Source: Halosolutus amylolyticus
GTDB lineage: Archaea; Halobacteriota; Halobacteria; Halobacteriales; Natrialbaceae
NCBI RefSeq assembly: GCF_023566055.1
Contig: NZ_JALIQP010000002.1
Location: 1,054,001 to 1,118,000, forward strand
Reading direction: 5' to 3'
DNA: 64,000 nt
How positions within the stretch are numbered: position 1 is the stretch's first letter; each line of letters begins with the position of its first letter. Made by a program: the position numbers and the translations under genes. Of this stretch, positions 43,485 through 52,514 are shown piece after piece. Below the pieces are notes generated by a model that had not been told where the DNA came from, searched no databases, and was given only the letters and a program-made list of their open reading frames with translations.

Positions 43485-45509
43485 CTACAGCCCCCAGACG
43501 AGGACGATGCCGGCCGTCGTGACGACCGCCAGGAGCAACTGGAGCGGGCCGCCGACCCGCAAGAAGTCCGTGAATTCGTAGCCGCCGGGGCCGTACACCA
43601 TCAGGTTCGTCTGGTAGCCCACCGGCGTCATAAACGAGGTCGCGGAGGCGAACATCACCGCGAGCAGGAACGCGAACCGCGACGCGCCGAGGCTCGTCGC
43701 GGCGTCGACCGCGACGGGGATCATCAACACGACCGTCGCAACCGGTGTGATGACGTTCGCGAGCAGCCCCGTGACGATCGTACACAGCAACAGGACCGCC
43801 ACGAGCGGGAGGACGTTCGCCGTCGCGACCAGCCCTCCCGCGATGACCTGTGACCCGCCGGTCGACTCGAGGGCGATCCCGAGCGGGATCACGCCCGCCA
43901 GCAGGAAGACGACGTTCCAGGAGACGGCGTCGTAGGCGTCCCCGATCGAGAGACAGCCGGTGACGACCATCAGGAACACGCCGGCGAACGCGGTGATCAC
44001 GATCGGGGCGACGTTCAACGCGGCCGCACCGACGACGCCGGCCATAATCGCGATCGTGAGCGGCGTTTTCGGCGAGAGTGGCGCGAGTTCCTCGAGATCG
44101 GTGTCGGCCAGTCGATCGAAGGCGTCCTCCTCGACGAACAGCAGGTCCGTTGACCTGGTGAAGTGCTCGATCGCGTCGCGATCGGTCTGGAGCAAGAGCA
44201 CGTCGCCCGCGGCGAGTTCCACGTCGCCGAGATCGGTCCGGAGGAGGTCGCCCTCGCGACGGATCGCCAGCACGGTCGTTCCGTAGAACGTTCGGAGGTT
44301 CGTCTCGGCGAGGCGCTCGCCGAGGAATCTCGAGTCGCCGGGGAGAACTGCTTTGGCGAGGGTGTCTTCGCTCGGCGCGTCGTCGAACGTCTCCTCGGTC
44401 ACGCGTTTGCGAGCGAGTTGGCGCAGGCCCTGATTCTCGACGAACCGGTTGACCGCCTGTAGAGTGCCGTGGACCGTGAGCACGTCGCCCTCGCGGATAC
44501 GCTGATCCGAGCCGACGGCGACGTACGACTCGCTCACGGGGTCGACCGGCTCCCCGACTGCGGCGCTAACCTCCGACTCGCCCGTAACAGTGGTCGTCGC
44601 CTCGCCCGCCACGTCGACCGCCTCCCGACCTGTTTCGTCGATACTCGCGTCGAGTTCGGAAGCGCTGCCCTCCGCATCGTCGTACTCGAGGACCTGCGGT
44701 TCCCGCCGGGACGTGCCGTTCCGACGGAGCTGGAGGACGCGGACGTTCGCGTCCGTCCGCGACTCGAGTTCGTCGACTGTGAGCCCGACCGGTGCCGAGT
44801 CGGCCCGAACGCGGACCGCGGTGAGGTGGTCCTCGAGGTCGAACTCCTCGACCAGATCGGCGTCGACCGGGATCCGTGCGGGCGTCAGCCACCGGCCGAC
44901 GGTCGCGAGGTACGTGAGCCCGACCAGGAGAACGACGATCCCGAGCAGCGAGAACTCGAACATCCCCAGCGGCTGGCGTCCGAGGAGTTCGACGGCGAAC
45001 TCGCTTGCGAGCAGGTTCGTCGAGGTCCCGATGAGCGTGAGCGTACCGCCGAGGATCGCCGCGTACGACAGCGGGAGGAGGAGTTTCGACGGCGAAATAC
45101 CGGTCTTCTCCGCGAGTTCCGAGATCATCGGGATGAAGATGGCCACGACGGGCGTGTTGTTGATAACGCCCGCGAGCGGCCCGGTCGTACAGATCGTCGC
45201 CGCGAGCGCCCGCTTCTCGCTCCCCTTCGTGAATCGGGCAAGATAGACGCCGAGTCGCTGAACGACGCCAGTGTCCTGGATCGCCGAACTGAGCATGTAC
45301 ATGGCGACGATCGTGATCGTCGCGGTGCTCGCAAAGCCCGAAATCGCCGCCTGATGGCCGACGCCCGTTACGGGTTCGAGTGCCGCCAGCGAGACGATGA
45401 TCCCGATCGCCGTCACGTCGTTGGGAATCGCTTCCGTGACGAACAAGGTGAGGGCGATGGCGATGAGTCCGAAGACGACCAGCGCACCCGTCGAAACGCC
45501 GTCGATCAT
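43485..45509 (-). CDS. SLC13/DASS-type anion transporter with central TrkA-C (RCK_C) domains
   Basis: The 674-aa membrane protein has two blocks of membrane helices, residues ~1-200 and ~480-674. INNTPVVAIFIP is the SLC13/CitMHS-like signature (helix hairpin SNT/TP motif); GTSTNLLAS is a repeat of it. Between them lie ~270 cytoplasmic residues with two RCK_C-like domains (PVGLTVDELESRTDANVRVL and YGTTVLAIRREGDLLRTDLG). Such proteins import sulfate, dicarboxylates or other anions with Na+. No substrate gene lies next to it. Confidence 0.9.
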   Translation of the reverse strand: MIDGVSTGALVVFGLIAIALTLFVTEAIPNDVTAIGIIVSLAALEPVTGVGHQAAISGFASTATITIVAMYMLSSAIQDTGVVQRLGVYLARFTKGSEKRALAATICTTGPLAGVINNTPVVAIFIPMISELAEKTGISPSKLLLPLSYAAILGGTLTLIGTSTNLLASEFAVELLGRQPLGMFEFSLLGIVVLLVGLTYLATVGRWLTPARIPVDADLVEEFDLEDHLTAVRVRADSAPVGLTVDELESRTDANVRVLQLRRNGTSRREPQVLEYDDAEGSASELDASIDETGREAVDVAGEATTTVTGESEVSAAVGEPVDPVSESYVAVGSDQRIREGDVLTVHGTLQAVNRFVENQGLRQLARKRVTEETFDDAPSEDTLAKAVLPGDSRFLGERLAETNLRTFYGTTVLAIRREGDLLRTDLGDVELAAGDVLLLQTDRDAIEHFTRSTDLLFVEEDAFDRLADTDLEELAPLSPKTPLTIAIMAGVVGAAALNVAPIVITAFAGVFLMVVTGCLSIGDAYDAVSWNVVFLLAGVIPLGIALESTGGSQVIAGGLVATANVLPLVAVLLLCTIVTGLLANVITPVATVVLMIPVAVDAATSLGASRFAFLLAVMFASATSFMTPVGYQTNLMVYGPGGYEFTDFLRVGGPLQLLLAVVTTAGIVLVWGL

Positions 45510-45720
45510 CGGCGGCTCTGCCGGCGGAACTCACGGGCGACTGACAGTCGAGCGGACCAGTCTGTGGCCTCGAACGCCACTGTGTTCGCGTGCACACTAA
45601 TTCGAGTACAGACAACTCACAAAACACTACCCCTTCACAGGGACACTGGCCCTGGTCGAAAACGGCGGGTCCCGTCTCCCGCGGATGGGCCTTCGCCGTG
45701 GCTCCCGGAGAATCTCGAGA

Positions 45721-45730
45721 AACTATTTAC
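45721..45730 (+). promoter_or_regulatory. TATA-like element of the geranylgeranyl reductase gene
   Basis: aactatttac lies 24-33 nt upstream of ATG 45754. This supports a leaderless mRNA and the internal start, rather than the longer frame that would begin at 45685. Confidence 0.45.
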
Positions 45731-45753
45731 TCTCGCCCGAGAACGTGACGGAC

Positions 45754-46839
45754 ATGTACGATTACGTCGTTGTCGGCGTGGGACCGCCGGGAGCGCGCTT
45801 CGCCCGCCGGGCCGCCGAGAACGGGTACGACGTACTCGCCCTCGAGAAGGGATCGATCGGCACGCCGCTTGCCTGTTCGGGCCACGTCAGTACCGACGTC
45901 TGGGAGTTCACGGGCGAGGGAGCCCAGGCGGAACTGTTCCAGAACGAGATCTACGGCGCGCGGTTCCACGTCGGCGGCCCCCACAGCGACGCCTACCCGT
46001 TCTACAAGCGCGAGGTCGCCTCGAACGTCATCGATCGGGTCGGGCTGGACCGCCACCTCGCCGACCTCGCACGCGAGGCGGGCGCGGACGTCCGCGAGGA
46101 ACACACCGTCACCTCGGTGACGGAGCACCGCGATCGGGTCGAAGTCGTCGCCAGCGGCCCGGACGGCACCGAGACGTTCGAGGCGAAGATGGTCGCCGGC
46201 TGTGACGGCCCCCGATCGCGGGTCCGGGACGCGCTCGGCCTCCCCGAACCCGGCGAACTGCTCCACGGCGTCCTCGCCTTTTCGGACGAGGAAGACGACC
46301 AGGACTTCGTCGACGTCCACCTCACCGCGCCGACCTTCTTCGCGTGGCGCATCCCCCGCGGCGACGCGGGCGTCGAGTACGGGCTGGCCGCACCGCCCGG
46401 CGTCGCGGTGACCAAACACTTCGAGGAACTGATCGACGGCTACGAGATCGACGTCTCCCACCGGTGTTCGGGAGCGATTCCGATCGGTCCGCCCGAACGA
46501 GTGACCACGCGTCGAGGCTTCCTCATCGGCGACGCGGCCGCCCAGACCAAGCCGTTCACCGGCGGCGGCATCCTCTACGGGATGACCAGCGCCGATCACG
46601 CCGCCCGGGAGATCGACCCCGATCGGCCGACGACCCTCGCGGCCTACGAACACGCCTGGCGCGACGATCTGGAGCGCGAGATGGAACTGGGCCACTGGCT
46701 CCGTCGGGCATACTCCCTCCCGGAACCGGTCCAGCGCGTCGGACTCGGGACCCTCTCGGGCGAAATCGGCGTCCACATGGACCGGCCGACCTCGCTGTTC
46801 TCGACGGAGCACCTGAAAGCGCTACTCTCGCGGATGTGA
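45754..46839 (+). CDS. Geranylgeranyl reductase family flavoprotein
   Basis: The 361-aa protein starts MYDYVVVGVGPPGARFARRA with the FAD-binding GxGPxG loop. Residues ~40-47 read CSGHVSTD, the flavin-reactive loop of geranylgeranyl reductases, and RRGFLIGDAAAQTKPFTGGG near 255 is the second FAD motif (GD). These enzymes hydrogenate the isoprenoid chains of archaeal lipids, or the side chains of menaquinone. A related, partial gene is at 1-590, so at least two paralogues exist. Confidence 0.9.
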   Translation: MYDYVVVGVGPPGARFARRAAENGYDVLALEKGSIGTPLACSGHVSTDVWEFTGEGAQAELFQNEIYGARFHVGGPHSDAYPFYKREVASNVIDRVGLDRHLADLAREAGADVREEHTVTSVTEHRDRVEVVASGPDGTETFEAKMVAGCDGPRSRVRDALGLPEPGELLHGVLAFSDEEDDQDFVDVHLTAPTFFAWRIPRGDAGVEYGLAAPPGVAVTKHFEELIDGYEIDVSHRCSGAIPIGPPERVTTRRGFLIGDAAAQTKPFTGGGILYGMTSADHAAREIDPDRPTTLAAYEHAWRDDLEREMELGHWLRRAYSLPEPVQRVGLGTLSGEIGVHMDRPTSLFSTEHLKALLSRM

Positions 46840-47012
46840 CGTTCCGCTTCGGAGACCGACTCCTCGATCGGCGCAGAACCCGCCGAAACCGGCAATCTGG
46901 GCGAACGGGTGCGAACCGACCGCTCGGGCCCCATGGCGGACGGGAACGGCTGTGACCGATCCCGACCACCAACAGAGACTTATCGGTGAGCGCAGTAGAA
47001 CAGGCATCGACC

Positions 47013-47186
47013 ATGTGTGAACTCTCCCCAGACTGTTCGAGCGACGAGCACTGCCAGCTCGTCCTCAGGAACCTCGAAACCGGCAACAGAACGGTCGAGT
47101 ACTACTGCAAGGCTCACCTCGTCCTGCGAGTCTGGGAGGTCGAACAGAGCGACGGGCTCGCCGCGGTCGAGGCGACCCAGCTCTAA
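47013..47186 (+). CDS. Small Cys-containing haloarchaeal protein
   Basis: A 57-aa protein starts MCELSPDCSSDEHCQLVLRN and continues NRTVEYYCKAHLVLRVWEVE. Four cysteines and two histidines (C2, C8, C14, ...YCKAH) could coordinate one zinc. A TATA-like cttatcgg lies ~35 nt upstream. I do not recognise a family. Codon use fits the genome, and the ORF is bounded by clean intergenic sequence. Confidence 0.55.
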   Translation: MCELSPDCSSDEHCQLVLRNLETGNRTVEYYCKAHLVLRVWEVEQSDGLAAVEATQL

Positions 47187-47487
47187 TCGGTCGCGGGCAC
47201 CGATCGAGCATTCTTTCTGCCGTTTCGAGTGTGTGGAATCGAACCGATAGGCGACCGGCCGCCGACGAACGGGTGTTCGACGGCCAGCGGATCGCGGCAC
47301 GAGTGTGCCGGTCACACAGTGGGTCCGCCGGGCCGTGTCAACTCGATTATCCGATCAGTAGTCTCGCCGGAGTACAGTTTCGATCGATCCTCGCGCCCTA
47401 CATTCGAGTGCATCCTCGGGGCCAGACATACAGTATTAATTATGTTCTACTATATCCCCCCGGGAGACCTATGGCCACCGAGGAACA
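47187..47487. other. Intergenic region upstream of the FAD oxidoreductase
   Basis: This 301-nt gap holds no credible gene. Near its end, the AT-rich block tacagtattaattatgttctactatat (47430-47456) is a probable promoter for the FAD oxidoreductase gene, with a leader of ~15-30 nt. An earlier palindromic patch, gtgccggtcacac, has no clear function. Confidence 0.4.
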
Positions 47488-48885
47488 ATGGCAGTTACTA
47501 CCACACCCGTAGACGACGGTGCAGTACGCGGATTCGGCGAGGGGCTTCACGGCGACCTGCTCCAGCCAGGGGATCCGAACTACGACGAGGCGCGATCGAT
47601 CTGGAACGGCATGATCGATCGATCGCCGGCACTCATCGTTCGCGCGATGGGGGTGTCGGACGTGATCGGAGCGGTGAATTTCGCGCGCGACCACGACCAG
47701 CTCCTCGCGATTTGCGGCGGCGGCCACAACATCGCCGGGAACGCGGTCTGTGACGACGGGCTGATGCTCGATCTCTCCGCGATGCGATCGATTCGCGTCG
47801 ATCCGGAGACGAAGACGGCCCGCGTCGAATCGGGAGCGACGCTCGCCGATTTCGATCACGAGACGCAGTCGTTCGGCCTGGCGACCCCGCTCGGAATCAA
47901 CTCCACGACCGGCGTGGCAGGGCTCACGCTCGGCGGCGGGTTCGGCTGGCTCACTCGCAGGTACGGGATGACCGTGGACAACCTGCGTTCGGTCGACGTC
48001 GTGACTGCGGACGGCAAACTTCGCCACGCGAGCGAGGACGAGAACCCGGACCTCTTCTGGGGGATCCGCGGCGGCGGCGGGAACTTCGGCGTCGTCACCA
48101 ACTTCGAGTTCGACCTCCACGAGGTCGGGCCGGAAGTGCTCGCCGGGATGGTCGTCTACCACGGCGCCGACGCGCCGGACGTCCTCCGTCACGTGCGGGA
48201 CTTCAACGAATCGGCACCGGACGAATCGACCGTCTGGATGGTTCTCCGCAAGGCACCGCCGCTCCCGTTCCTCCCGGAGGACGTCCACGGCGAGAATATC
48301 CTCGTCGTGGTCCCGTTCTACGCCGGGGACATGGCGGAGGGTGAGGAAGTGCTCGCCCCGATCCGGGAGTACGGCGACCCGATCGCCGACGTCGTCGGGC
48401 CACACGACTACGCGGCGTTCCAGCAGGCCTTCGATCCGCTGCTCGAGGAAGGAGCCCGTAACTACTGGAAGTCACACAACTTCAGTACGGTCTCGGACGA
48501 CGCGATCGATACCGTGGTAGAGTACGCACGAGACCTCCCGTCACCGCAGTCCGAAATCTTCTTCGGACAGCTCGGCGGCGCGATGGGGCGGGTCCCGGCG
48601 GACGCGACGGCGTTTCCCCACCGCGACGCGGAGTACGGGATGAACGTCCACACGCGCTGGGAGGATCCCGCGGACGACGATCGGTGTATCGCCTGGTCCC
48701 GGGAGTTCTTCGACGCCATGGCCCCGTACGCGACCGGCGGTGTCTACGTGAACTTCATTAGCGAGCGCGAGGGCGAAGAGAACCTCGCCTACGGCGAGAA
48801 CCAGGATCGACTGGCCGACCTGAAGACGAAGTACGATCCGGAGAACCTGTTCCGGATGAACCAGAACGTCGAACCGGCCACGTGA
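47488..48885 (+). CDS. FAD-linked oxidoreductase (PCMH/berberine-bridge-like)
   Basis: The 465-aa flavoprotein has a PCMH-type FAD domain. CGGGHNIAGNAVCDDG near residue 74 supplies the His for 8-alpha-histidyl FAD, and GLTLGGGFGWLTRRYGMTVD and PDLFWGIRGGGGNFGVVTNF follow. The C-terminus has the BBE segment YGENQDRLADLKTKYDPENL. The Cys that makes a second flavin bond in bicovalent members is not in the GGGFGWL segment, so attachment is probably single. Substrates are typically sugars or alcohols; the neighbours give no clue. Confidence 0.9.
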   Translation: MAVTTTPVDDGAVRGFGEGLHGDLLQPGDPNYDEARSIWNGMIDRSPALIVRAMGVSDVIGAVNFARDHDQLLAICGGGHNIAGNAVCDDGLMLDLSAMRSIRVDPETKTARVESGATLADFDHETQSFGLATPLGINSTTGVAGLTLGGGFGWLTRRYGMTVDNLRSVDVVTADGKLRHASEDENPDLFWGIRGGGGNFGVVTNFEFDLHEVGPEVLAGMVVYHGADAPDVLRHVRDFNESAPDESTVWMVLRKAPPLPFLPEDVHGENILVVVPFYAGDMAEGEEVLAPIREYGDPIADVVGPHDYAAFQQAFDPLLEEGARNYWKSHNFSTVSDDAIDTVVEYARDLPSPQSEIFFGQLGGAMGRVPADATAFPHRDAEYGMNVHTRWEDPADDDRCIAWSREFFDAMAPYATGGVYVNFISEREGEENLAYGENQDRLADLKTKYDPENLFRMNQNVEPAT

Positions 48886-48914
48886 CGAACGTGGCCGTCA
48901 GTAGCTATTGAGTT

Positions 48915-50318
48915 CTAGACGTCCCCTATCGGCGGAACCAGCACCGACGGGATCGAATCACGGGCGGCTCGATACGACGTAGGATCGCTAGCGGCTCGAA
49001 CCGATCCATCCCCATCAGCCTCGTGGCCGCGTCGTTCGGAGACGACGTACTGGACCTCGACGACCAGCGGGTCGTCGCTGTGGGGACTGATCGCCTCGTG
49101 GAGGCGACCGGCGAGCCCCGGATCCGTCCCGGGATCCTGTCCGGTGACCGTAACGACGATCCGCTCGACCGACTGGATCGGGTACTCCCCGTCGAGTTCG
49201 ACTTCGACGTCGTCGAGTTCGCGATCGGCGTACTCGGGTTCCGCGAGCACCGTCTCGGCCTCGTCCTCGGCCGCCGACTCGAGTTCGGTCGTGTGGAAAT
49301 CCAGCAGGGTGACGCTGGCGAGCGGCGCGGTGAGCACCAGCAGCCCGATCCCGAAGATCGCCGCGTAGGTGTACGTCGGCGTCCGGGTCGGCGACACCTC
49401 GAACAGCCCCTGGGGCCGGTAGCCGGCGATCCAGAGCGTGGCCAGTGCGGCGAGGTTGATCGACAGGACGTTCACGATAACGAGTACCCCCGCACCGATC
49501 GCCGCGCCGTACATCCCCCAGGCGACCGTGATCCCGACCGCGGCCGACGGCGGAATGAGTGCGGCGGCGATCATGACGCCGACGATCGCCTCCGAAAACC
49601 CCCGCGTGAGGCTCAGGATCCCGGCGATCCCGGCGCCGAGCGCCACCGCGAGCGAGAACAGGTTGGGCGCGACCCGTTCCTGGAGTTCGGTGGCGACGAC
49701 GATGTCGACCCCCGCGGGTTCGAGCCCCGCGAGGCGGGCGAGCGCGGCGAGTCCGATCGAGGCGAGGACGACTATCGTCACCCCGACGGCCTGGTAGGAA
49801 AAGCCGGTCGCCTTGAGCCGGTCGTCGCCGGTGACGATGCCAACGTTGGCGGCGAGCGCGGGACCGAGAAGCGGCGCGATGACCATCGCGCCGATCACGA
49901 CCGCGGGCGAATCGGCCAGCAGTCCCGACGTCGCGACGACGGCGCTGATAAGCAGCATGACCGCGTAGATCGCGAAGGGCGGCGTGAGTTCGTCGGCCTT
50001 CGTGCGAAGCACCTGTCTGGACGTGCGCGCACCCACCTGACTGCCGTGGGCATACTGGTCCCGGAGCGTCGCGAACTGTTCGGAGATGACCGTCTCGGCG
50101 TCGATCACGACGACGCTGGCCTCGTCCCCGATGCCGACCCGTTTCAGCCGATCGAGCAGCGGTTCGACGGCCTGCGTCGGGACCGGAAATCGGACGACGG
50201 CGGCGTACCCCCTGCCACTGGTCTCGTCGCTGACGACGTAGTCGATCCCCTCGTCCTCGAGGATTTCGAGTACGGCCGGTCGCTTCCCCTTCGGGACCGT
50301 GATCTCCAGATAGCGCAT
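48915..50318 (-). CDS. DUF389/TIGR00341 family membrane protein
   Basis: The 467-aa protein has a soluble N-terminal domain (MRYLEITVPKGKRPAVLEIL, residues 1-85) and six or seven membrane helices. These include PAVVIGAMVIAPLLGPALAA (~140-160), the hallmark of DUF389, and MIAAALIPPSAAVGITVAWG. A C-terminal acidic soluble domain follows (LEYPIQSVERIVVTVTG-like). The function is unknown; a transport or signalling role has been guessed. It is convergent with the FAD oxidoreductase gene. Confidence 0.9.
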   Translation of the reverse strand: MRYLEITVPKGKRPAVLEILEDEGIDYVVSDETSGRGYAAVVRFPVPTQAVEPLLDRLKRVGIGDEASVVVIDAETVISEQFATLRDQYAHGSQVGARTSRQVLRTKADELTPPFAIYAVMLLISAVVATSGLLADSPAVVIGAMVIAPLLGPALAANVGIVTGDDRLKATGFSYQAVGVTIVVLASIGLAALARLAGLEPAGVDIVVATELQERVAPNLFSLAVALGAGIAGILSLTRGFSEAIVGVMIAAALIPPSAAVGITVAWGMYGAAIGAGVLVIVNVLSINLAALATLWIAGYRPQGLFEVSPTRTPTYTYAAIFGIGLLVLTAPLASVTLLDFHTTELESAAEDEAETVLAEPEYADRELDDVEVELDGEYPIQSVERIVVTVTGQDPGTDPGLAGRLHEAISPHSDDPLVVEVQYVVSERRGHEADGDGSVRAASDPTSYRAARDSIPSVLVPPIGDV

Positions 50319-50373
50319 ACTGGAGCCACTATAGACCCACAGATAGTATCGGGGGTGGCAGCGGACAGCACCC

Positions 50374-50793
50374 TCAGTCGCCGGTGGCGACGATCCCGCA
50401 GGCGATCGCGTCAGGGTCGACGAGCTCCTCGCCGTCGATCGCGTCCGGATCGAGCACCAGGATCGTGTCGTCGGGCATCCCCTCCTCGACCTGTACCGTC
50501 CGGCCCAGGGCGCTCTCGATGTCGTCGACGTCGTCGATTTCGGACTCGCGTTCGGCGAGTCGGTCGGCGTTGGCCCGCGAGAGGACGAAGACGAAGTCGG
50601 CCGGGGCGGTGCTGTCGGTTTCGGCCGCCTCCAGCAACTCGGACAGCGAGTCGGTGCGCACCGCCTCGAGCGAGCGGATCGTCACGCGCTCGGTGTCGGA
50701 GCCGGGGGCGTTCGCCGACTGCGTGCGCAGCTGTGCGGACAGTTCCTCGAAATCGGTCGTGGCGTCGATCGGCGCATCCGTACTCGAGCCCAT
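50374..50793 (-). CDS. Hypothetical acidic haloarchaeal protein
   Basis: The 139-aa protein starts MGSSTDAPIDATTDFEELSA; an upstream ATG would add 20 basic residues unlike the rest. It is very acidic (ESEIDDVDDIESALG, DPDAIDGEELVDPD) and has an alpha/beta pattern (ADFVFVLSRANADRLAERES, TILVLDPDAIDG). No catalytic motif or family is recognised. It may share an operon with the YgfZ-like gene 95 nt upstream. Confidence 0.55.
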   Translation of the reverse strand: MGSSTDAPIDATTDFEELSAQLRTQSANAPGSDTERVTIRSLEAVRTDSLSELLEAAETDSTAPADFVFVLSRANADRLAERESEIDDVDDIESALGRTVQVEEGMPDDTILVLDPDAIDGEELVDPDAIACGIVATGD

Positions 50794-50888
50794 ACCGCCG
50801 CTCCGGCGTCGTCGTCCGTGACGGTGTGGCTGGCACATTCCGGCGGGCGTCAACCCGCGCAGGACGGCACGTACCGGTCCCCCGGCGC

Positions 50889-52004
50889 CTACTGGTAGTC
50901 GGGCAGTCGATCGGAGCGATCGGAGCCCTCGACGAACGGTAACTCGGTCACCGTCGCGGGGACCTCCTCGCCGCCGACGCGGACCGTCAGGTCGTCGCGC
51001 TCGAGTCCGTACTCGACGATCGCGAGCGCGACGACCGCCTCGAGAAGGGGACTGACGTCGGCACGGGTTACCTCGCCGATCGAGGCGTCGCCGTCGAAGA
51101 CGGCCGCGCCGGCGTCGGGGACTGGCGCTTCATCGCTCTCGGCCCCAGTCTCGCCCTCGATCGTCAGCCCGATCAGCCGTCGGCTCGGCTGGCCCCGGTT
51201 CTCGACGCGGGAGACGACCTCCTGGCCGACGTAACAGCCTTTCTCGAAGTCCAGGGCGTTGCGGAGGCCGAGCACGTTCGGGATCGTTCCCTCGAGTTCG
51301 GTGTGGAACAACGGCGATCCGGCCTCGAGACAGAGCGTGTCCCACGTCCGGTAGCCGAACGGCGCGGCGTTGAGCCCGTGGTTCAGCAGGGTGTCGTAGA
51401 CGGCCTCGGCGTCGTCGGCCGCACAGATCACCTCGTAGCTCTCCTCGCCAGTGAGCGCGTCGGTTCGAATGACGGTGACGCCCTCGTCGCCCATCGTTCC
51501 GCGAACGAACGAGTAGCGCCGATCGGGCGAGCCAGCTTTGTTGAGGACGCTCGCGATCTTCTCAGTGGCCTTCGGGCCGTGGATCCCGAAGATGGCGTAG
51601 TCCTCGGTGGCGACCCGGATGTCGACGTCCTGAATGAACACCTTCTCGGACCACTCCTCGGCGAGGTCCTCGGCCTCGGACGGCGGCGTAAAGAGCAGGA
51701 GTCGCTCACCGGCGTTGTAGACGTAGAGTTCGACCTCGATCCCGCCCTGTGGATCGAGTACGAGCGCGTAACAGCCCTGACCGTCCTCGTCGGGGACCCG
51801 GTTCGAGACGACGTTGTCGACGTACTCGACCCGATCGTCGCCCTCGACGACGATCACGCCGTAGGCCGCCTCGAGCAGTCCGGCGCCGTTGCGAACGGCG
51901 CGGTGCGTTCGCTCCGGCCGCCCGTAGTGGTCGACGATCGTTCGGCCGTCGCGCTCGCCGAAGGTCCCCCCGAGATCGGTGTGGATAGACTCGATGACGC
52001 TCAT
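50889..52004 (-). CDS. YgfZ/GcvT-like tetrahydrofolate-dependent protein
   Basis: The 371-aa protein is a GcvT-fold aminomethyltransferase homologue. KGCYVGQEVVSRVENRGQPS near residue 255 is the YgfZ/IBA57 signature (K-G-C-Y-x-G-Q-E) that sets these apart from true GcvT. YgfZ proteins support Fe-S cluster enzymes with a folate. Here the start is MSVIESIHTDLGGTFGERDG; an ATG 27 nt upstream is less typical. No glycine-cleavage genes are near. A C-terminal VTRADVSPLLEAVVALAIVE region matches the family barrel. Confidence 0.88.
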   Translation of the reverse strand: MSVIESIHTDLGGTFGERDGRTIVDHYGRPERTHRAVRNGAGLLEAAYGVIVVEGDDRVEYVDNVVSNRVPDEDGQGCYALVLDPQGGIEVELYVYNAGERLLLFTPPSEAEDLAEEWSEKVFIQDVDIRVATEDYAIFGIHGPKATEKIASVLNKAGSPDRRYSFVRGTMGDEGVTVIRTDALTGEESYEVICAADDAEAVYDTLLNHGLNAAPFGYRTWDTLCLEAGSPLFHTELEGTIPNVLGLRNALDFEKGCYVGQEVVSRVENRGQPSRRLIGLTIEGETGAESDEAPVPDAGAAVFDGDASIGEVTRADVSPLLEAVVALAIVEYGLERDDLTVRVGGEEVPATVTELPFVEGSDRSDRLPDYQ

Positions 52005-52043
52005 ACCTCCACAGAGGTGCCTGGCCCCCACAGGCGTTTCGAT

Positions 52044-52343
52044 TCAAAAAGGAATGCGTTCGCGAAGCCACTCGCCGATCGACTGTTCGGGTTCCTCCTC
52101 GGCGGGCGCGTCGGGGACGACCCGCTCGTCCGGTTTGATCACCGTCTCGTCGGGATTGGACTCGACGACGATCAGGTCGTCCGCCTTCAGCGTGCCGAGG
52201 GCTTCCTCGAGTTCGTCGATGTCGACCTCGACGGCCGCCCGGAGTTCGAAGACGCCCATCCCCTCCTCGGACCGATCGACGAGTGCATCGAGTACCGCGA
52301 CCTCCGTCTGTGCGCGGTTCCGGTACTCCCGCTTTGCTTTCAT
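52044..52343 (-). CDS. Small wHTH haloarchaeal protein (DUF6432-like)
   Basis: The 99-aa protein starts MKAKREYRNRAQTEVAVLDA (an ATG 12 nt upstream is possible). VLDALVDRSEEGMGVFELRA followed by DIDELEEALGTLKADDLIVV is a winged-helix pattern. The end, SIGEWLRERIPF, is a short basic helix with a terminal aromatic. I recall this as DUF6432. It may be a small DNA-binding regulator. It is separated from the YgfZ gene by 39 nt on the same strand. Confidence 0.7.
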   Translation of the reverse strand: MKAKREYRNRAQTEVAVLDALVDRSEEGMGVFELRAAVEVDIDELEEALGTLKADDLIVVESNPDETVIKPDERVVPDAPAEEEPEQSIGEWLRERIPF

Positions 52344-52482
52344 CCAGGTATACATTCGACGACCCGGGATTTGACGTTTGCCGTTCGGGTGATCGCCGGC
52401 GACGGCCGTACTGGTGACGCTCCCGATCGCGTCGAGTCACTGGAAGAGACAGTCCACGTGGCCGAAATAAGTATGCAGTACG

Positions 52483-52490
52483 TTTTTTAT
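52483..52490 (+). promoter_or_regulatory. TATA-like element of the zinc-ribbon gene
   Basis: ttttttat lies 25-32 nt upstream of ATG 52515 and fits a leaderless haloarchaeal promoter. It also marks the internal ATG as the true start within a very long open frame. Confidence 0.5.
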
Positions 52491-52514
52491 GCCATGACTG
52501 GGTACGGTGTGACA